Shown here: positions 47,567 to 55,830 of the stretch, piece after piece
Layout of the letters: every line of letters starts with the position of its first letter
Position numbering within the stretch: the first letter of the stretch is position 1
Source: Flavivirga rizhaonensis
GTDB lineage: Bacteria; Bacteroidota; Bacteroidia; Flavobacteriales; Flavobacteriaceae
Assembly (NCBI RefSeq): GCF_004791695.1
Contig: NZ_SRSO01000029.1
Coordinates: forward strand, 1 to 59,665
DNA length: 59,665 nt
Direction of reading: 5' to 3'
Program-made: the position numbers and the translations under genes
The notes under the pieces: generated by a model
Database searches by the model: none
The model's input: only the letters and a program-made list of their open reading frames with translations
Told to the model about the DNA's origin: nothing

Positions 47567-48091
47567 ATGAAATTATTAGGAATAGGCTCAAGGATAAATC
47601 ACTCAGAATACGGTAAAGGTGTAGTAACCAATGTGACTACACAACATTATTGGGTAACTTTTATAGAAGGAGGATTAGAAACCATAGATTTAGATAGTGA
47701 TTTTGATATTATTGAGGCTGCGGATGGTGATGTTGATACCGTTAGCTTTTTTGATGTTGAAAGTAGCTTAGTCAATATTCTAAAAAAGTGGAGTGATGCC
47801 AGTGAAATTGTACCTATTGCAGATAAATACAAAGGAGGCAAACTCATTTTAGAACCGGCAGATGAGAGTTTAAAGTCTTACGAATTACCAATAGACACTT
47901 TTTTTCATAAAATAACTATGGTTAGAGACCGTTTACGTGTCATGGAACAGCGTATAAATTCTAGCAATTTGGATGAACAGGGTAAAATAGATTTACAGCA
48001 ATATATTACCAGAATATATGGTAGTTTAACGAGTTTTAATGTGTTGTTTAAATCGAAGAATCACAATTTTGTAGGGCAGAGGAGTAAATAA
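47567..48091 (+). CDS. Conserved hypothetical protein with Tudor-like N-terminus
   Basis: 174 residues, no signal peptide. The N-terminal 55 residues (GIGSRINHSEYGKGVVTNV, then YWVTFIEGGLETID) match the small beta-barrel pattern GxxVxHxxYGxGxV of Tudor-like domains, known from UvrD/Rep and other nucleic-acid- or RNAP-binding proteins. The remainder is helical (KITMVRDRLRVMEQRINS). I know no function. Similar proteins seem common in flavobacteria. A single gene. Confidence 0.65.
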   Translation: MKLLGIGSRINHSEYGKGVVTNVTTQHYWVTFIEGGLETIDLDSDFDIIEAADGDVDTVSFFDVESSLVNILKKWSDASEIVPIADKYKGGKLILEPADESLKSYELPIDTFFHKITMVRDRLRVMEQRINSSNLDEQGKIDLQQYITRIYGSLTSFNVLFKSKNHNFVGQRSK

Positions 48092-48324
48092 ATGGTTTTA
48101 AAGTTGTGAACATTACTTGTTAGAAAACATGATTTCTATTAACAACCTGTACTTCTATAGCTTTAGTTTGATACCTATCATTTATTTAAAGGTTTTTGAG
48201 TACCTTTAATATTCATTCAATTTTGGGATATTAAGCAGCTAGACGGTGTAGACCAGATGTAAATTATTCTTTTTGATTTGATAATGTGATTCAAAATTTT
48301 AAGGCTAAACAATCGTTACCATAA

Positions 48325-48351
48325 TAAAAAACCACCCATATAAGGTGGTTT
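48325..48351 (-). terminator. Terminator of the gene at 48410
   Basis: AAACCACC (48329-48336) and GGTGGTTT (48344-48351) with a 7-nt loop; on the minus strand the T run runs through 48325-48330. It lies 60 bp past the stop of the small secreted protein gene. The rest of the 318-bp interval (48092-48409) shows nothing I recognise. Confidence 0.75.
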
Positions 48352-48409
48352 CTCTTTTATGTAGAAATACTGCGAAGTTATTTTTGTAAACTTCAATCAA
48401 AGGTTTGGA

Positions 48410-48826
48410 TCAAGGGGTGATTGTAACGGTTTTATCTACATTACCACTTCCATTACCGTATTCTGCTGTTACTAGAAACGTTCCAGGGGTATCAAATTTT
48501 ATTGAAAAATATGGGCTTGTTTGATCATAATAATATTCTAATGGAGAACCAGTGTCATAATCATAAACGGTCCAGTCATAATTTGTAAACTCAGCTGGAC
48601 CACCATTTTCATCATTAAACACAACAAATATGATACTTTGTCCCTGGCTGACTGAATCTAAGTTGGACTGGAGAGAGTAAGTAACACTACTTTTCTCTGC
48701 GATGGTTGATTTATTAGTTTTGTTGGTTTCAATAGTTTGATTTTGAGATGTTAAGCTTCCTGTGCACACAAAGTATAGACATAAGATCATTGTTTTTAAC
48801 CCTAAGGTTTTAATAATTGTTTTCAT
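48410..48826 (-). CDS. Small secreted protein with a PKD/Ig-like segment
   Basis: 138 residues from the ATG at 48826 (MKTIIKTLGLKTMILCLYF), preferred over the ATG at 48865, which would put thirteen residues ahead of the signal peptide. Signal cleavage after SLTSQ. The mature part has the strand order of an immunoglobulin/PKD-like domain: VTYSLQSNLDSVSQGQSIIF, then TPGTFLVTAEYGNGSGNVDK. No enzyme motif. Possibly an envelope or matrix protein; no partner is visible next to it. Confidence 0.6.
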   Translation of the reverse strand: MKTIIKTLGLKTMILCLYFVCTGSLTSQNQTIETNKTNKSTIAEKSSVTYSLQSNLDSVSQGQSIIFVVFNDENGGPAEFTNYDWTVYDYDTGSPLEYYYDQTSPYFSIKFDTPGTFLVTAEYGNGSGNVDKTVTITP

Positions 48827-48865
48827 GATTAATGTATTTAAAAGTTTAGATTGTACTCTATTCAT

Positions 48866-49142
48866 TTTAGGTTTTAACCTTAACTATTACTAATAAAAAT
48901 ACGATATAAAATTTGTCTCTAACGGATAAATACTTATCTTAAAGGGATTTATTTGAATAAAAACCCTCACATTTATGGAGAATAGTGTATTTTTGAGGTA
49001 CTATTCTTACAGGACAGACTCTTATGCAATAGGTGGACTTGTATAATATGATGCCCCAATCGTGGATTTTATCTTTTGAATGATATGGTGTATTCCTGCT
49101 AATCCATAGATTTTGCCTTTAAGTAGAGCAATGTGATAAAAG
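48866..49142. other. Intergenic region with a short hairpin
   Basis: Contains an inverted repeat AGAATAGT (48979-48986) and ACTATTCT (49000-49007) with a 13-nt loop. It could be a weak terminator for the gene starting at 49865. Nothing else recognised. Confidence 0.4.
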
Positions 49143-49865
49143 TTATTGTGTTCCTTTTATATGGTTTATCTCTATGCCTAAAACAAGTAGTTTATGAAAT
49201 GTTGGTAATTGAGCGCCGCTTTCTGTAGTCGTCCAATCACTCCATGAGGCTTCAAGGCCTTCTATAGGCAATATAGATGTCCACATTTTGCAGGCTGTAG
49301 GTTTACCTGTATTATCAAGCAACCATAAGTAAGAATCTCCGGGTGTAGATCCACCAGTGGTATAAGTAATCAAAAGAGCGTCGTCTCCATTTTCAAGTTT
49401 TACAAGTCTACGTTCTGTACCTTTGTCAAAAACTTTATAAGGAGCTACTAACCAAAACGAATCGTTGTTAAAGAAATCGAAGGCTTTAGCTATCAACTCC
49501 TTACCCATTTCATTTTCGGTTTTAAAACTGTGTATAAAAGCTTTACTTTGGCTATGATCATTTAAATCTAAATTTACTTTGAATTCTTTCCAATAAACTT
49601 CACAGGTGTTTTTGGATCTATCCCATTCATAATGATGCCTTTTTTTAAATGTCCATTCAATGTAATTCGTTTTTTTAAAGGCATCGTAGTCTAAAGCTTC
49701 AAGCATTTTATAAGCTAAAGCATCGGCTTCTTCTCCTTGAATACCATTTGGTAAATCTTCATTGAATTTAAAGAATAAAAAACCAAAGAATAATAAACTG
49801 GGTAAGGTGAGAAATACAACGATCCCAGATATTATTTTTAATATTTTTTTTGATTTCTTAGTCAT
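49143..49865 (-). CDS. Membrane-anchored protein of unknown function
   Basis: 240 residues. One N-terminal membrane segment (about 8-30) after a Lys-rich start, then a soluble domain outside the cytoplasm. Recognisable segments are HHYEWDRSKNTCEVYWKEFK, NDDSFWLVAPYKVFD-like and TTGGSTPGDSYLW. I do not know the family. It starts 73 bp after the ggt stop on the same strand, so the two may be co-transcribed. No terminator between them was seen. Confidence 0.65.
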   Translation of the reverse strand: MTKKSKKILKIISGIVVFLTLPSLLFFGFLFFKFNEDLPNGIQGEEADALAYKMLEALDYDAFKKTNYIEWTFKKRHHYEWDRSKNTCEVYWKEFKVNLDLNDHSQSKAFIHSFKTENEMGKELIAKAFDFFNNDSFWLVAPYKVFDKGTERRLVKLENGDDALLITYTTGGSTPGDSYLWLLDNTGKPTACKMWTSILPIEGLEASWSDWTTTESGAQLPTFHKLLVLGIEINHIKGTQ

Positions 49866-49938
49866 AAAACTTACTTGTAGTTTTTCTGAATTAGAAGCCT
49901 AAATTATTAAATACTATTATCTTAGTAAAAGAAAAACT

Positions 49939-51627
49939 TTAAAAACCGACGGCTGCATCATCACCTCGATGATCTGCACCACCCTCTAACAATTCATCGT
50001 CTAAAACAAGTATTCCATCGACCTTGCCAATTACAGGAGAATCTTTTTCGTTTATGGTATATCCTAATTTTTCAAGTTGAAAAATTAACGTAGTATCAAA
50101 TGAATTCGGTTCCATTCTAATTTCATCGGGTAACCATTGGTGATGAAAACGAGGTGCGTTTACAGCCTCTTGCATGGTCATATTATATTCGTGTACATTG
50201 AGGATGGTTTGTAAAACAGACGTTATTATGGTAGATCCACCTGGAGTTCCAAGTGTCATAAAAAGTTTCCCGTTTTTTTCAACAATAGTAGGTGTCATAG
50301 CACTTAGCATGCGTTTTTCTGGCAGTATACTATTGGCATCACCTCCTATAAGTCCAAACATATTAGGAATTCCGGGCTTGCTGCTAAAATCATCCATTTC
50401 ATTGTTTAAAAAGAAGCCTAAATCTGAGCAGTATAGTTTTGAGCCATAGGCGCCATTGATGGTTGTGGTTACGGATACAGCATTCCCAAACGGATCAACA
50501 ATGGAGTAGTGAGTTGTTTCGTTGCTTTCAACTACTTGCACATTGCCATGGGATACGTCGCTAGATACCGTAGCTTTTTCGAAAGAAAAAGTGCTCATTC
50601 TATCGTTTAAATAGGTTTTGCTAATTAATGTTTCACCAGGAATGTTAACAAAATCTGGGTCGCCTAAATAAAAGCTTCTATCTGCATACGCGCGACGTTC
50701 TGCTTCTGTAATAACTTGAATGGATTTAACTGAATTATGTCCAAAATTGTCTAAATCATACGGTTCAATCATGGTCATTATTTGTGCTAAACAAACACCA
50801 CCACTAGAGGGCGGAGACATAGAAATAATTTTTAAGTCATCGTACATAAATGTAGTAGGTGTACGCCATTTAACGGTGTATTTTGCTAAATCTTCTTCAG
50901 TCAAAATACCACCGTTTTCTTGAATAAAATTCACCAACCTTTTGGCGGTTTCTCCTTTGTAAAATTCATTTTTTCCATGATCTAAAATCCGCTCTAATGT
51001 TTTTGCAAGCGCAGGATATTTTATGGTGTCTCCCATTTTCCATACTTTGTTAAATAGGATGGAATCTTTATTAGCTTTTAAAAAAAAAGGTTGATATCTT
51101 TTTATTTTTGCTTCTTGTTTTTTTGTGACTACCACACCTTTATAAGCTAAGTTAATAGATGGTTTTATAATATCTTCTATAGGTAAACTGCCAAATTTTT
51201 CATGAACAGCAAAAATGCCGGCTACAGATCCAGGTACGCCTACCGACATGGCTCCTAAGGTGCTTTTTTCAGGTATAACATTGCCATTTTTATCCAGGTA
51301 CATATCTTTTGTAGCAGCTAAGGGTGCTTTTTCTCTATAATCTAATGATCCAATGTCTCCGTTTGCTTTTCTGTAAACCATAAACCCGCCACCTCCTATG
51401 TTTCCAGCATATGGATAAGCAACCGCTAAAGCTAATTGCATAGCTGCCATAGCATCAAATGCATTGCCTCCTTTTTTAAGAATGTCATTACCAATTATTG
51501 ATGCTTCTACTCTTGCAGAAACTGCCATGGCATTTTTAGTGATTAAGCCTGTATTTCTAGTTTCTATAGGGTTTTTACAAGAAACATAAAGATTGAAAAA
51601 TAAGAGAGTATACAGTAAGCGTTTCAT
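49939..51627 (-). CDS. ggt: Gamma-glutamyltransferase, lipoprotein
   Basis: 562 residues. Lipoprotein signal (LFFNLYVSCKN, Cys 17). The proenzyme cuts itself before the catalytic Thr372 (ETTHYSIVD), giving a large and a small chain. The substrate-binding residues in RAYADRSFYLGD and the GSTI/GGSTII loop (GTPGGSTIITSV) are in place. Hydrolyses or transfers the gamma-glutamyl group of glutathione and peptides in the periplasm. The ATG lies 3 bp after the ACP phosphodiesterase stop: a two-gene operon, possibly including the gene at 49143. Confidence 0.93.
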   Translation of the reverse strand: MKRLLYTLLFFNLYVSCKNPIETRNTGLITKNAMAVSARVEASIIGNDILKKGGNAFDAMAAMQLALAVAYPYAGNIGGGGFMVYRKANGDIGSLDYREKAPLAATKDMYLDKNGNVIPEKSTLGAMSVGVPGSVAGIFAVHEKFGSLPIEDIIKPSINLAYKGVVVTKKQEAKIKRYQPFFLKANKDSILFNKVWKMGDTIKYPALAKTLERILDHGKNEFYKGETAKRLVNFIQENGGILTEEDLAKYTVKWRTPTTFMYDDLKIISMSPPSSGGVCLAQIMTMIEPYDLDNFGHNSVKSIQVITEAERRAYADRSFYLGDPDFVNIPGETLISKTYLNDRMSTFSFEKATVSSDVSHGNVQVVESNETTHYSIVDPFGNAVSVTTTINGAYGSKLYCSDLGFFLNNEMDDFSSKPGIPNMFGLIGGDANSILPEKRMLSAMTPTIVEKNGKLFMTLGTPGGSTIITSVLQTILNVHEYNMTMQEAVNAPRFHHQWLPDEIRMEPNSFDTTLIFQLEKLGYTINEKDSPVIGKVDGILVLDDELLEGGADHRGDDAAVGF

Positions 51628-51630
51628 AAT

Positions 51631-52224
51631 TTATGCTTTGTTTAATTCTTTGAGTTTTTGTTTAGAAAAGGTGATCAATTCATTAAAAAATGCTGTAAAC
51701 TCATCTTCAAATTCTTTATAAAATTCTTTAAGCTCAACAATGGCTTCATTCATTCCAGACCTGTTTTTAGTTCTTCTGTTCATACCATCTAAAACTCTAG
51801 AGATACCACGGATGGAAGCATAGCTTAGCAGCCAATTATCGGCCATCATGTATGGCATTATTTTTTGTATTCGCAAAGGAAGTACGTTATAGTGTTCTTC
51901 TAAAGAATCATAAAAAGCACTTACATATTCGTCTAAAGGAACTGTACTATATTTGCTCCAGTTTTTAGCGAGAAAATGGTCGTACAGAATGTCTACAATA
52001 ACCCCTGAGTAATGTCCGTATTTTTCGTGTAATCTTTTTGTACTCAATCTAACAGTCTTATGAGCGTCTGTATAAGTATCTATATTTCGATGTAATAAAA
52101 TGCCAGTTTGAATGTCTTTGGAGTACTTTTTATAGTCTTTTCCTTTAATGCTATCTGCAATGAAATTACCAATAGTAACTAAATCATTTTCTCCCGAAAG
52201 ATAAATATGTGCTAAGTAGTTCAT
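51631..52224 (-). CDS. acpH: Acyl carrier protein phosphodiesterase (DUF479)
   Basis: 197 residues. Family motifs GNFIADSIKGKDY (about 22-34), GILLHRNIDTYTDAHK (about 45-60) and the VDILYDHFLAKNW segment. Removes the 4'-phosphopantetheine from acyl carrier protein in the related E. coli enzyme (HD-like phosphohydrolase fold). The symbol is by homology only. It precedes ggt by 3 bp. Confidence 0.85.
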   Translation of the reverse strand: MNYLAHIYLSGENDLVTIGNFIADSIKGKDYKKYSKDIQTGILLHRNIDTYTDAHKTVRLSTKRLHEKYGHYSGVIVDILYDHFLAKNWSKYSTVPLDEYVSAFYDSLEEHYNVLPLRIQKIMPYMMADNWLLSYASIRGISRVLDGMNRRTKNRSGMNEAIVELKEFYKEFEDEFTAFFNELITFSKQKLKELNKA

Positions 52225-52359
52225 TTGTGAAATTTACGAATTCAAATTTTAGAATGGTATTTTAACTTTAAAATTATTCCATTTATCATTTTTTAGGTTT
52301 AATTAAAATACAAGCTAAAAAAAATATGTAGGTTTGCTAAAATTTTGAAAAATAATAAC

Positions 52360-53748
52360 ATGACACTTATAAAATCAATTTCGGGAATTAGAGGAACTAT
52401 TGGTGGTCAAGTAGGTGAAAACCTTACACCTATAGACGCTGTTAAATTTGCAGGAGCTTATGGTGCTTGGCTAAAACAGAATAGAGAAAAAGAAAATTAT
52501 CGTGTAGTTGTTGGTAGAGATGCTCGTATTTCTGGTAAAATGATTCAGAACTTAGTAATGAATACATTGGTAGGTATGGGAATTCATGTTATTGATTTAG
52601 GGCTTTCTACAACACCGACAGTAGAAGTTGCGGTGCCTATGGAACATGCAGATGGCGGAATTATATTAACAGCAAGCCATAATCCAAAACAATGGAACGC
52701 TTTAAAGTTATTAAACGAAAAAGGAGAGTTTCTGGATGCTGTTGAAGGTGCTAAAATTTTAGATATAGCAGAAAGCGATAATATGAGTTTTGCAGATGTT
52801 GATAGTTTAGGAAAAATAACAAAAAACAAAGCCTATATAGATTTACATATTATTGAGGTTTTAGATTTGCCATTAGTAACAGTAAAGCCCATCGAACAAG
52901 CACGTTTTAGAGTTGTGGTAGATGGTGTGAATTCAACGGGCGGTATAGCAATTCCATTACTTTTAGAACGATTAGGTGTAGATGTTATAAAATTATATTG
53001 TGAGCCTAATGGGGAGTTTCCTCATAATCCAGAGCCTTTAAAAGAACATTTAACAGATCTTTCTGCTGCGGTAAAAAAACATGGTGCTGATTTTGGAATT
53101 GTAGTAGATCCAGATGTGGATCGTTTGGCTTTTATGGATGAAAATGGAGAGATGTTTGGAGAGGAGTATACTTTAGTAGCTTGTGCGGATTACGTATTAA
53201 GCAGAACACCAGGAAATACTGTTAGTAATATGAGTTCAACAAGAGCATTGCGTGATGTAACTGAAAAATATGGTGGTACATATGAAGCAAGTGCAGTAGG
53301 AGAGGTGAACGTTGTAAAGCTTATGAAAAAGAACAACGTAGTAATTGGTGGAGAAGGCAATGGAGGAATTATTTATCCAGAGTCTCATTATGGTCGCGAT
53401 GCATTGGTGGGAGTTGCTTTGTTTTTAAGTTTACTAGCCGATAAAAATATAAGCGTTAGTGAGCTTAGAAAGACATATCCTAACTATTTTATGAGTAAGA
53501 AGAAGATTCAATTAACACCAGGTTTAGATGTTGATGGTATTTTAAACACCATAGAAAACCGTTACAAAAATGAACAATTAACGACTATAGATGGTGTGAA
53601 AATAGATTTTTCTGAAAGCTGGGTTCACCTTCGTAAAAGTAATACAGAGCCTATTGTTAGAATTTATACTGAGGCAAAATCACAATCTGAAGCAGACACT
53701 TTAGCTGATAAATTTATTGAAGAAATTGGAGACATTGCCAAAGCATAA
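52360..53748 (+). CDS. glmM: Phosphoglucosamine mutase
   Basis: 462 residues from the ATG at 52360 (MTLIKSISGIRGTIGG); an in-frame TTG at 52345 is not needed. Interconverts glucosamine-6-phosphate and glucosamine-1-phosphate for peptidoglycan and lipopolysaccharide. Phosphoserine site TASHNPKQWN (Ser106), Mg loop DPDVDRLAF, sugar-binding GEGNGGIIY and the phosphate loop RKSNTEPIVRIY. A related phosphomannomutase activity cannot be excluded, as the Bacteroidetes branch covers both. A TAGGTTTG -7-like element (52329-52336) lies upstream. Confidence 0.88.
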   Translation: MTLIKSISGIRGTIGGQVGENLTPIDAVKFAGAYGAWLKQNREKENYRVVVGRDARISGKMIQNLVMNTLVGMGIHVIDLGLSTTPTVEVAVPMEHADGGIILTASHNPKQWNALKLLNEKGEFLDAVEGAKILDIAESDNMSFADVDSLGKITKNKAYIDLHIIEVLDLPLVTVKPIEQARFRVVVDGVNSTGGIAIPLLLERLGVDVIKLYCEPNGEFPHNPEPLKEHLTDLSAAVKKHGADFGIVVDPDVDRLAFMDENGEMFGEEYTLVACADYVLSRTPGNTVSNMSSTRALRDVTEKYGGTYEASAVGEVNVVKLMKKNNVVIGGEGNGGIIYPESHYGRDALVGVALFLSLLADKNISVSELRKTYPNYFMSKKKIQLTPGLDVDGILNTIENRYKNEQLTTIDGVKIDFSESWVHLRKSNTEPIVRIYTEAKSQSEADTLADKFIEEIGDIAKA

Positions 53749-53789
53749 TTGTCTTTAGATGGTGATTTTAAGAATAATTAAAAACGAAT

Positions 53790-53918
53790 GAGGGGGCTAA
53801 AAAGTGTCATTCAGAACGTAGTGAAGAATCTCTTGAAAATTGAATACTTATTTATCTCAGTGTTGAGATTTTTCGACTGCGCTCAAAATGACAAGATTAA
53901 CACTTTTTAAACACTCTC
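53790..53918. repeat. Dispersed palindromic repeat between convergent genes
   Basis: GAGGGGGCTAAAAAGTGTC and GAATCTC on the left, and GACAAGATTAACAC with AAACACTCTC on the right, pair as a long imperfect inverted repeat. The inner motif GAACGTAGTGAAGAATC and its reverse partner TTTTCGACTGCGCTC are the family's signature. It resembles the element at 46649. Located between glmM and the acyltransferase gene; its right end runs into the 3' end of the acyltransferase gene (53907). Confidence 0.7.
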
Positions 53919-54788
53919 GTTGGTTTTATGCTTCCAGCGTTTATGAGTCCAGAAATAATATTCAGGAGCTTCATGAATTTGCTTTTCTACTTCTTTAAGA
54001 AACATGTCTGTTAATTCGTAATTTTTATACTTATTAGAGTCTTCTGCAAGTGTTATAATTTCGGCTTCATAAAACCCTCGTTTTACTTTGTTTACTTTTA
54101 AGTAAGCAGTAGATAAATCTAATTTTTTTGCTAAGCGTTCTGCACCGGTAAAGCATGGTGTATTAATCCCCATAAATTTGCTCCAGTATACCTCTTTAGT
54201 TAGTTTAGGTGATTGATCACTTAAAAAACCCGTAATGCTTTTAATACCTTCAGACTCGTTTTGGTTTATAATATTTATAATTTCTTTAGTACTAATAAGC
54301 GTTGTGTTAAATTTAGATCGAATGTCTCTAATCAACTTATCAAAATGAGGGTTTGCCAATTTTTTATAAACCGCTAAACCTTTAAAGTTTATATAATTTT
54401 GAAGCACTATTGACCACTCCCAACTAGCATAATGGCCGAAAATTAAAATAATACTTTTATTTAAAGACTCTAAGCGTTTAAACTCTTCTGGATTCGTTAT
54501 TTTAAAGCGTTTTTTTAGTTCTTTATCAGAAATAGACATGGTTTTTGCCATTTCTAAAAACATATCACATAGATGTTTGTAGAATTTTTTTCTGATAGTA
54601 GCAATTTCTTTATCCGCTTTATTAGGGAAAACAAGTTTTAAATTATTAGAGACCACCTTTTTTCTGTAGCCTACTATGTGATAAAGCAAAATGTATAATC
54701 CATCCGAAACTAGATACAATAATTTAAAAGGAAGTCTAGAGATACTCCATAAAAAAGGATAAACAATAATATAAATTAGAAATTGCAT
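53907..54788 (-). CDS. Lysophospholipid/lipid A acyltransferase (LpxL/HtrB-like)
   Basis: 293 residues. An N-terminal hydrophobic segment (about 1-40) anchors it to the inner membrane, then the acyltransferase domain with HYASWEW (about residue 118), an HX4-D/E motif in which Glu replaces the usual Asp. The segment TGFLSDQSPKL matches the second block. It adds a secondary acyl chain to lipid A or a related lipid. A TATATTTG element at 54813-54820 (minus strand) may be its promoter -7. The last codons lie in the palindromic repeat. Confidence 0.85.
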   Translation of the reverse strand: MQFLIYIIVYPFLWSISRLPFKLLYLVSDGLYILLYHIVGYRKKVVSNNLKLVFPNKADKEIATIRKKFYKHLCDMFLEMAKTMSISDKELKKRFKITNPEEFKRLESLNKSIILIFGHYASWEWSIVLQNYINFKGLAVYKKLANPHFDKLIRDIRSKFNTTLISTKEIINIINQNESEGIKSITGFLSDQSPKLTKEVYWSKFMGINTPCFTGAERLAKKLDLSTAYLKVNKVKRGFYEAEIITLAEDSNKYKNYELTDMFLKEVEKQIHEAPEYYFWTHKRWKHKTNESV

Positions 54789-54849
54789 TAATTAATTTTA
54801 GATTTGTAGCGGCAAATATATGCTAAATAGATTTTAAACGTTTACACAA

Positions 54850-55500
54850 ATGGGCAAATTAGACTTAGTTACCATAATTATAATAGCTGCAAATATCATC
54901 ATATCTTATAAAGGTTTTGGTGATTACAGTTTTTTTGATAAGTATAAATTTCATGTAGGAGGCGTACAAAGAGGAGAACAAATTAGAATGTTTAGTTCTG
55001 GTTTTTTACACGTAGATACACAGCATTTGTTATTTAATATGCTTACTCTATATTTCTTTGCAGGAGTGGTTATTACGCTTTTAAGTCCACTATATTTTAT
55101 TTTAATTTACGGGGGCAGTTTATTAGTAGGTAGCTTATTATCACTGTATTTTCATAGAAATGAGTATCACTATAGTGCTGTTGGTGCTAGTGGTGCCGTT
55201 ACAGGAGTTTTATACGCTGCTATTTTATTACGACCAGAAATGGACTTGTACATGTTTTTTATTCCATTTCCAATACCAGCATATATTTTTGGGATAGGCT
55301 ATTTATTATACTCTATTTATGGAATGAAAAACAGAATAGGTAATATAGGACATGATGCACATTTTGGTGGTGCTATAGGAGGTTATGCCATTACTTTGGT
55401 ATTATCGCCTGGGTTGTTTAAAACCAATTTACTTATGATTGGTTTGTTGGCAATACCTATAGTTTTATTATTTATTTTAAAGAAAATGGGGAAGATGTAA
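54850..55500 (+). CDS. Rhomboid family intramembrane serine protease
   Basis: 216 residues with six predicted membrane segments. Catalytic Ser114 in GASGAVTG and His171 in DAHFGGAIGG; the loop after the first segment has the HVDTQHLLFNM motif. Cleaves within membrane segments of substrate proteins. Starts 61 bp from the divergent acyltransferase gene. Confidence 0.92.
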   Translation: MGKLDLVTIIIIAANIIISYKGFGDYSFFDKYKFHVGGVQRGEQIRMFSSGFLHVDTQHLLFNMLTLYFFAGVVITLLSPLYFILIYGGSLLVGSLLSLYFHRNEYHYSAVGASGAVTGVLYAAILLRPEMDLYMFFIPFPIPAYIFGIGYLLYSIYGMKNRIGNIGHDAHFGGAIGGYAITLVLSPGLFKTNLLMIGLLAIPIVLLFILKKMGKM

Positions 55501-55830
55501 GTGTGGGGGTTCTGTCGTTAAATTTCTATTCATAGAAGTAGTATTTGTCTATGTTAATTTTGTTTGCGAGTTATAAAATCATCTTTACATTTTTTAGAGG
55601 CAGTATTGTCTACCAAACGCGAATCTCATTATTTAACAATTCAAACTTTCTGTTGAAATTAAAAATATTTAACTGTATTATATACTGTGGCATAGCTATT
55701 GAATTTATAGTAGTAATGCGTATCTTTATTTTATGCTTAAGTATTTGATATTCATTGATTTAATTTTTTGTAAAATAAATATAATAAATGATCGATTCTG
55801 TTTTAATGACAGATTGACCTAAATATATAC
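55501..55830. other. Intergenic region before lon, nothing identified
   Basis: 330 AT-rich bases. I found no good TTG/TAnnTTTG pair, no heat-shock-type motif and no stable hairpin. A 67-codon frame at 55545 (+) lacks a ribosome-binding site and homology and is not called. Confidence 0.5.
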
